This document shows positions 56,137-64,000 of a stretch of DNA of 64,000 nucleotides, in pieces; the first letter of the stretch is position 1, and each line of letters begins with the position of its first letter. Source of the stretch: Ridgeia piscesae (Eukaryota; Annelida; Polychaeta; Sabellida; Siboglinidae). The notes below the pieces were generated by a model, which was given only the letters and a program-made list of their open reading frames with translations, did no database searches and was not told the origin of the DNA. Location of the stretch: contig JAODUO010000422.1 in NCBI GenBank assembly GCA_025642075.2, positions 40,001 to 104,000 of the forward strand. The letters run 5' to 3'. A program made the translations under genes and the position numbers.

Positions 56137-56204
56137 GTTGCCGTTGAGAGGGAGAGACACCGCGTTGTCGAGCAGTAAGAGTTCCTGTCGTTCGGGCGCA
56201 GCAC

Positions 56205-56238
56205 TGATGGACACGGCGGGGCCACGTCGCCTTTTATA
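56205..56238 (-). promoter_or_regulatory. TATA box and initiator of the Cys-rich gene
   Basis: On the minus strand tataaaag (56238-56231) lies 33 bp upstream of the A in tcagtg (56205), an initiator-like sequence. This is normal TATA-to-start spacing, and the start codon follows about 70 bp downstream. Confidence 0.7.
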
Positions 56239-57065
56239 GCTCCTCGTTGACGACGACGCCGCGATGTCATGGTGACACTGCGGGGGCTGGACGTGTTCTC
56301 ACTGAGATGACCCTTGACGACGAAAACACAACTGCTCGTATTGACGTACGGGACGACAGCGTCTTAGCAAAGTGTTCTCTATTCTTTTGTATAACACACA
56401 TTTAAAGGTACACCCACGCATGCACACATGCACGCACATACGCACGAACACACGCAAGCACATACGCATGCACATACGCACGCACATACGCACGCACATA
56501 CGCACACACATTGTTGGGATGTCACAATCCCCGTTACACACCGGCAGATGTCGTTCGTATATATTATGGTTATTGATAGTTTTGTGTATGCCTGAAACAT
56601 TTCCATTGACAGGTATGAGATTGTTAAATTCCTCCACCCTGACCAAACTCTGCTTCTACCCGAATTCGAGACGAAGGTTCTTTTGGGGCATTCTAGTACA
56701 TAGGGATGTCGCGGAAGGTCAACATGGCATAATTTAGAAGAACAATAGACCGTGCATGCACGCACGTGCGTGCTTGCGTGCGTGCATGTAGGTGTTTGTC
56801 GGTATCTTAGTTTCTAAGCGACGAAGGACTAATCGTCTGCCTGCTACGCTTCTGTTATGTTCCTTTGTGAAATTGTTTCTGCTGACCTTACACAGATTAC
56901 AATGTTTCCATTCCTAGATCATTGTAAAAATAACTTATGAGCTTCTTGGGTTTGTGTTTCCATGTCCACGCCATTTGTCTCCTCATGGAACAATGTAGCA
57001 GCATGTCTACGAACAGCTGTATTTGTAATGAACATTATTTATACATGTTGCCCGTGAATACATTT
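56239..57065. other. Upstream region of the Cys-rich gene
   Basis: Holds short CA/CG-rich patches (about 56410-56510 and 56755-56785) and no supported exon. Confidence 0.5.
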
Positions 57066-57242
57066 ATACATACTCACTCACTCACTCACTCACTCACTCA
57101 CTCACTCACTCACTCACTCACTCACTCACTCACTCACTCACTCACTCACTCACTCACTCACTCACTCACTCATACACTTACACACACATTAACACACACA
57201 TTCACACACTCATTCACACATTCTCTCGCACACAGTCACTCG

Positions 57243-57273
<31 letters not shown>

Positions 57274-57348
57274 TCACTAACTCCAAAACACACACACACA
57301 CACACACACTCACTCAATCACACACATGCACACACACACACACACACA

Positions 57349-57394
<46 letters not shown>

Positions 57395-57501
57395 TCACAC
57401 TCACACACACACACACACACACACTCACACACACACTCACACACTCACACACTCACACACTCACACATACACTCACTCATTCATATACTCACACATTCAC
57501 T

Positions 57502-57578
<77 letters not shown>

Positions 57579-57620
57579 GCACGCACCGCACGCACGCAAG
57601 CACACACACACACACACATT
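57066..57620. repeat. (ACTC)n followed by (CA)n microsatellite complex
   Basis: Tetranucleotide actc to about 57172, then mixed CA, CACT and CG-interrupted CA runs. Confidence 0.98.
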
Positions 57621-58091
57621 TCTGTAAAATATATATAATGATATATGTACATTTTAACTGAACGTCAAGTAAATCAGTTTGTTAACAGATCAAGCCCCAC
57701 TGTTTAAAGTTAATAAAGGAATGGCGTGTGTTATGTATTTTTCATTGTATTTTTTACTTCGAATGTTTAGAAGGGCGTAGCACATTATACGTCGTTTGAC
57801 TACAGGTATCTCATCATCATCAGCAATACACCAGGCCATACATCTGCATGATGTTGCTGTTGACAATATTGTCCTTCATCCATTAATGTATTCAGCCTTG
57901 TTTCGCACCAGGTTCAGCTTGAAGCCATGCGCGCCGTCTGGTGGCAACTTATTGGTCAACCTAAGGTGCTGCAGTAGTCCGCTCCAGCTGACCTCGTATT
58001 TCACAATTTTTAAACATGACCAAAGTTGATACGTGTTGACCATGTGAGCTGCTTCCCGGTGTCTGCAAACACAGTGGGTGCATGTCTATAC
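57621..58091. other. No gene seen
   Basis: Unassigned sequence between the microsatellite and the LINE tail. Confidence 0.4.
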
Positions 58092-58185
58092 TGCTATAAT
58101 AATAACAAATAATATAAATAAGAGTATTTGTCCACGCCATATCTCTAGCAATAAAACCATTCAGAGGTGCATTACGCTTTACAGG
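58092..58185 (-). mobile_element. 3' tail of an L2/CR1-like element
   Basis: On the minus strand it reads gtaatgcacctctgaatggt then tttattgctagagatatg, almost the same as the tail of the LINE fragment at 9028-9085 (+). Confidence 0.75.
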
Positions 58186-58618
58186 AATATACAGATAACC
58201 TTAAAGTTAAAACACAGAGATGTTGTTGTAAAATACTAGTATTGTGGTCTGCTACACATAAACTGAGATGTGAACATCTACTTCCATTCTTGCAACCGAC
58301 TTATGCATCATTTCGTATAATTAGTACAATACAATCATCTTTAATCATGCAAAATGGGATATTCATGGGGTATAAATTCACATTAACTAATGTCAATAAC
58401 AGTAGATGTAATCTCAGATCATACACAGTTCATACTCGTTTCCCCACCGTAGTCATCTGTCTGTTCTGCTATAATATTGGCCATAGCCATGAATCTATTA
58501 CAGCATGCATAAAACAAATAATTAATCCGGTAAGAAACAGTTGGCCGACGTGTACTGAAGGGACACACTAGTTTACAACCGCAGTCAGAGATCTGCCAAC
58601 TGGGAGTGTATAGTTTTA

Positions 58619-58667
<49 letters not shown>

Positions 58668-59682
58668 GTGCTTAACTAACCATTCCTGGTAAGCTTCTTG
58701 TTGTATATTTGCATGGAGGGAGTTTCTGCTCTCTTGTAAATATATCAGCCCAAAACGATGATTTTCACTTCCCTTTAAAAGTCCATTCAAGAACAAAGAG
58801 CTATAAGTTGAGGAGAAAACTACCAAATTAACGGTGACATCTAAGACAACGAATCAAGCGACCATGTCACCCAAGATGACAGTTGTTGGGTGCAACTAAT
58901 TCGACCACAGCGCATTACTGGAGTCGCCATAATAAGGTCAAAAAATAGAAGGACAAAGTGTGTCTGTTTCGGACGCCACGATTAGCAGACGCGTAATGTC
59001 CGTAGTTACAAACAAAACTTGTTTACTCATAACTACCCCCAAAGAATGTCGATGCATGTTGTTAAAACACGCGTGGGCGGTGACAAATTTATATTTTGCT
59101 ACGTCGTCAAATCGTTTTGAAAGACGACAGCGCTATCTCCAGGGGACGTAATCGTCTACTGGCTAAGACAGGTTGTGTGTGAGTGTACCTTCGGTATTAT
59201 TACTCGTGTGTGCATACTAGTGTACACGGGTATTGTTTGAAGTTGGGGTGTTTGGTGTGGCGGTTGAACCCAGTTGCCCGTGAATGTAAATACCATTGTT
59301 TGAAGTGTTCGGTGAGCGCAAACTATTCCTGCTCGTATCCATGGCGCCGATGTCAACAGATTTCATCATTTTACAGCAGCTTGAGAAACCCACGCCACCG
59401 TGTGGCTCTTGTGTCAACTAACTGCTACTAGGACTGCAGCTAATGTTGCTGTTGCTGCATCTGCTACTAAATACTGTAGATGCTGCTAATAATGCTACTT
59501 CCAATAAACCACACCACGATCATTGTTCTACCATTGTTACTGTATTAATGAGTAACTGGCTATAGACAGTGGTGGATATGTGTACGAGCAGCCTTAGCGC
59601 ATTAATTGTAGCATATGGCTGGATGCTTCCCAGAGAAGCCGTGATGGTGTCTGAGTGAACAGGTCTGTCAGGGAAGTAAAGT
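58186..59682. other. No gene seen; (TA)n at 58619-58663
   Basis: No splice-bounded exon recognised on either strand. Confidence 0.4.
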
Positions 59683-59752
59683 GTAAAGCGCTTTGAACGG
59701 TCCAAAGGGCTGGATACTGCGCTATATAAGAACTTGCCTTTACTTGCCTTTT
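59683..59752 (+). mobile_element. 3' tail of a LINE or SINE
   Basis: Reads gtaaagcgctttgaac, then ggatactgcgctatataa and a CTTTACTTGC end, the same ending type as 7975-8045 (-). Confidence 0.6.
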
Positions 59753-59793
59753 ATGTCAGATAACAGCGTATCCACATAATTAATACATACCTA

Positions 59794-59797
<4 letters not shown>

Positions 59798-59866
<69 letters not shown>

Positions 59867-60155
59867 CAGTCTGAAGAGGAAAGGCAAATTGTGAACGTCG
59901 TCACAAATTATAACAGATGCCTCACCCCCGTCCTCTGATCTCATGAGATGAGCCGAGCCGACAGCGGAAACACGGAAGTTACGGCGGCTACTACTCGTCG
60001 TCTTCAACAACTTCCGATGTCATGTCCGCCAGGGCGGAAGTGAAAAACAGGAGAAACAACAATAATATCAGCAAAATGATGTGTGTGCATTTGTGTGTGT
60101 GCGTTTGTGTGTGTGTGTGTGCGTGTATGCGTGCGTGCGTGCGTGTGTGTGTGCT

Positions 60156-60236
<81 letters not shown>
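59798..60236. repeat. Two (TA)n microsatellites with a TG-rich patch
   Basis: TA runs at 59798-59863 and 60158-60235; GTGT/GCGT repeats at about 60080-60152. No gene is supported in between. Confidence 0.95.
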
Positions 60237-60393
60237 TCATAGACCTATGCATGTAGAATGCTTTCTTGACACAGGGGAAGTTAAACTGTCTTAAGTATTT
60301 ATTTATTTATTTATTACGTAGTCACAAGTGATTCGGCCGAACGTTCTAAAACAGTCTTTCCAGGAAATTGACATCACTTTTTTTAACCGACCG

Positions 60394-60722
<329 letters not shown>

Positions 60723-61805
60723 GTACGTACAAAATACAAATATGCCTGTGTGACTTTACATTCAATAAACAATGTCACCCTTGAGACGACGAGCCGTAGG
60801 GCCTAGATCGAGTGGCCGCTGCTGTATCAGTTGACCACTGTTTGTCGTCACCACGGTATTCCCTGCCAGTGTGTGCCGATCCATTAACCATATTTGCCAA
60901 GTACCATGGACTACACCTAACACACTGTGTGGTAGTTAACTCAAACATAAGGCATTGACAATGTTATGGACGGGACATACGCTGACATCAGCCTCTTTAG
61001 CGTAAGGGTTTGACTTTGTCCTTGTATAACCTGCTATAACACTATATTGTAACATGGCAACAGCTACCGTTCAACAGATCCCGTTTACGCCTGCATCCGG
61101 TATCGTAAATAGGCTACATACGGATTTACGGCAGCGTAACTTACTTAGCGAAATAAGTAAGTAAACAGTGCAGTGTTTCAACATCAACATGAATACTGTG
61201 CACACAGACAGAGCACATGCCTTGGGTAACTGCGCGATAGACATGTCTGTAGAGTGGCCACGTGACAGCAATAACATGAAATTACGTGCATTTATCTAGT
61301 TTATTCTCACTAAGAGTGGATAGTAGAAAGTCGTGCATTTATTCTCATTAAACGTTATGTGCCTTTATTCTGATTATATGTTTGTTTTAACCCATGATAT
61401 CAGTTATCCAAGGGATTATGATACAATTACCTCAATGCAAGCGCCAGTTATCCCACTAATTATACTTTTGGGCGGCAGAAAAAATTGTATGTAAAACAAT
61501 TTAGAATTTATTTTATTGTCAACACAACTTGTTTTATTGACTTTAGCGACACATAATTGTTCTTATTGTCACCATATCATATTCAGGTAATTATTAAAAA
61601 CAGCCAAACTAAGCTAGACTTAGCCGCATCATCCCATATGACGGTGTATGCTTTTAACCTTTACTAAATATTTAGTTTCTAGAAGAAAAAAGACTAAACG
61701 GTGGTCTAGCTTTCAGTTTCCAATATGAGCTCATCAACACTAGATGTTACACTTTCCTAGTCACATTTTCAAGATTGTTATTTTAAATTGACTTATCTGT
61801 ATCAG
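60723..61805. other. No gene seen
   Basis: Unassigned sequence; presumably contains an intron of the gene whose last exon is at 61806, but I cannot identify earlier exons. Confidence 0.4.
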
Positions 61806-61891
61806 ACCCAGACTACTACAAGACGTTCGAAACTTGCACCCGGGACACGACGTGTTACCTCAGGTGTACGGAGTCAGTTTGTCGCTTCTAA
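61806..61891 (+). CDS. Probable last coding exon of a small cysteine-rich protein
   Basis: After acceptor tgtatcag (phase 1) the frame reads PDYYKTFETCTRDTTCYLRC then TESVCRF and TAA. Four Cys in a short span and an aataaa polyadenylation signal 12 bp beyond the stop support a real terminal exon. Upstream exons were not found in this window, and the family is unknown. Confidence 0.5.
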
Positions 61892-61903
61892 TTTATCTCA
61901 CAG

Positions 61904-61909
61904 AATAAA
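61904..61909 (+). terminator. Polyadenylation signal aataaa
   Basis: Canonical hexamer just after the stop codon of the 61806-61891 exon. Confidence 0.5.
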
Positions 61910-62489
61910 GACAAGGCGACACATCTAGGTTAACCATATAGACACCGTAAATTCAGAACTTCAAATGTTCACTGAATATGTATGCACATGTGATTAACAG
62001 TATTAGCCGCGTACTTATTATTAACATTCCGTTAACAAAGCCAAACATAATCTTGAACGGTGTCGCGTGTTCATCAAGGACTGCCAGTTATTGAAATGGA
62101 AATCTTTGTAGGCACTTCTGAGGCCTGGATATTACAACATACATTGCAAATGGCCTAAGAATGTAACTAAAATTTCACATAGGTGATGACTATCCGGAAA
62201 CAAAGTTAATCTTGATATTAGCCTAGAGCTACTTACACATTGGCAAACCAGTTTAGAAAATATGTCTTGTCCAGCACAACACATTCGCATGTCGCAAATG
62301 CATCAGTCCAAATTAAACTGGAGACTGTTGACAGAGAAGAGCGTGAGAGGACAGTTAGGAAAGAGAAGAGGGAGAAAAAAGACGACGGAAACAGAAACCA
62401 TGCCAGAGAATCGACTTTAAGCTGTTAGTGTTTACTTACACAGCTATGTACACGACGATGCCCCAAAATATTTATCCGACCTTGTGTGT
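61910..62489. other. No gene seen
   Basis: Contains a purine-rich stretch near 62330-62400; no supported exon. Confidence 0.4.
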
Positions 62490-64000
62490 CGACACAGACC
62501 TACAAGAACGACCTTGTGTGTCGTCACAGACCTACAAGAACGACATTGTGTGTCGACACAAACCTACAAGAACGACATTGTGTGTCGACACAGACCTACA
62601 AGAACGACCTTGTGTGTCGTCACAGACCTACAAGAACGACATTGAGTGTTCACACAAACCTACAAGAACGACCTTGTGTGTCGACACAGACCTACAAGAA
62701 CGACATTGAGTGTTCACACAAACCTACAAGAACGACATTGTGTGTCCACACAGACCTCCAAGAACGACATTGTGTGTCCATACAGACCTACAAGAACGAC
62801 CTTGTGTGTCCACACAGACCTACAAGAACTACCTTGTATGTCTACACAGACCTACAAGAACGACCTTGTGTGTCCACACAGACCTCCAAGAACGACCTTG
62901 TGTGTTCACACAGACCTACAAGAACGACCTTGTGTGTCCACACCGACCTACAAGAACGACCTTGTGTGTCCACACAGACCTACAAGAACGACCTTGTGTG
63001 TCCACACAGACCTACAAGAACGACCTTGTGTGTCCACACAGACCTACAAGAACGACCTTGTGTGTCCACACAGACCTACAAGAACGACCTTGTGTGTCCA
63101 TACAGACCTACAAGAACGACATTGTGTGTCCACACAGACCTACAAGAACGACCTTGTGTGTCCACACAGACCTCCAAGAACGACCTTGTGTGTCCACACA
63201 GACCTCCAAGAACTACCTTGTGTGTCCACACAGACCTACAAGAACTACCTTGTGTGTCCACACAGACCTACAAGAACGACCTTGTGTGTCCACACAGACC
63301 TACAAGAACGACCTTGTGTGTCCACACAGACCTACAAGAACGACCTTGTGTGTCCACACAGACCTACAAGAACTACCTTGTGTGTCCACACAGACCTACA
63401 AGAACGACCTTGTGTGTCCACACAGACCTACAAGAACTACCTTGTGTGTCCACACAGACCTACAAGAACGACCTTGTGTGTCCACACAGACCTACAAGAA
63501 CGACCTTGTGTGTCCACACAGACCTACAAGAACGACCTTGTGTGTCCACACAGACCTACAAGAACGACCTTGTGTGTCCACATAGACCTACAAGAACTAC
63601 CTTGTATGTCCACACAGACCTACAAGAACTACCTTGTATGTCCACACAGATCTACAAGAACGACCTTGTGTGTCCACACCGACCTACAAGAACGATCTTG
63701 TGTGTCCACACAGACCTACAAGAACTACCTTGTATGTCCACACAGACCTACAAGAACGACCTTGTGTGTCCACACAGACCTCCAAGAACGACCTTGTGTG
63801 TCCACACAGACCTCCAAGAACGACCTTGTGTGTCCACACAGACCTACAAGAACGACCTTGTGTGTCCACACAGACCTACAAGAACTACCTTGTATGTCCA
63901 CACAGATCTACAAGAACGACCTTGTATGTCCACACAGACCTACAAGAACTACCTTGTATGTCCACACAGACCTACAAGAACGACCTTGTGTGTCCACACA
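62490..64000. repeat. 32-bp minisatellite, about 47 copies, runs off the right edge
   Basis: The unit is cacacagacctacaagaacg then accttgtgtgtc. Variants include gtcgac at the left end, cctccaag, and aactacc for aacgacc. The 32-bp period cycles the frame and yields long spurious frames. Confidence 0.98.

Noticed and set aside
58167..58571. 134-residue open frame on plus
   Set aside because: Begins inside a LINE tail, has no coding-like composition, no splice support and no recognisable domain.
62710..63585. 291-residue Cys/Thr repeat frame
   Set aside because: Generated by the 32-bp minisatellite cycling through all frames; no splice sites, signal peptide or unique sequence.

Overview
This window is animal nuclear DNA, probably from an invertebrate and perhaps a marine lophotrochozoan (the phylum is a guess). 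The evidence is split genes with clean GT-AG introns and phase-matched exons, EGF and SEA extracellular modules, a SUMO protease of the SENP1/2 family, several families of decayed LINE-type retrotransposons, a tRNA-derived SINE, and long micro- and minisatellites. Nothing looks bacterial. Most long open frames are by-products of tandem repeats; the real genes were rebuilt by matching splice sites and reading phase.

Layout. 1-2010: decayed LINE (+). 2314-3757: 25-bp minisatellite. 3925 to about 14735 (+): the 3' part of a type I membrane protein gene, with two EGF modules, two SEA domains each carrying an autoproteolysis motif, a transmembrane helix and a cytoplasmic tail. Its introns hold a deleted CR1-like LINE and LINE tails. 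14862-20527: mostly unassigned, with one orphan candidate exon (-) at 18049-18271. 20528-44462 (-): a complete SENP1/2-type SUMO protease gene of 18 exons and 669 codons, with all phases consistent and the catalytic His, Asp and Cys present. Its introns are filled with minisatellites, several of which abut or copy the gene's own splice junctions. They also contain a 0.7-kb palindrome, a SINE and a LINE fragment. 44463-47391: intergenic, with a LINE fragment. 47392-56136 (-): a complete 9-exon gene for a secreted, cysteine-rich, probably GPI-anchored protein (324 aa) with a TATA/initiator promoter. 56240-61805: microsatellites and unassigned DNA. 61806-61909 (+): probable last exon of a small cysteine-rich protein with a polyadenylation signal. 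62490-64000: 32-bp minisatellite running off the right edge.

The three main genes are not functionally linked as far as I can see: one is a cell-surface receptor-like protein, one a nuclear SUMO protease, one a secreted or GPI-anchored cysteine-rich protein. The most unusual feature is the SENP gene. At exons 2 and 4 the exon end plus the 5' splice site has been tandemly amplified (about 11 and 29 copies), and before exon 7 the 3' splice site is embedded in a 2-kb array, so the transcript carries dozens of decoy splice sites.
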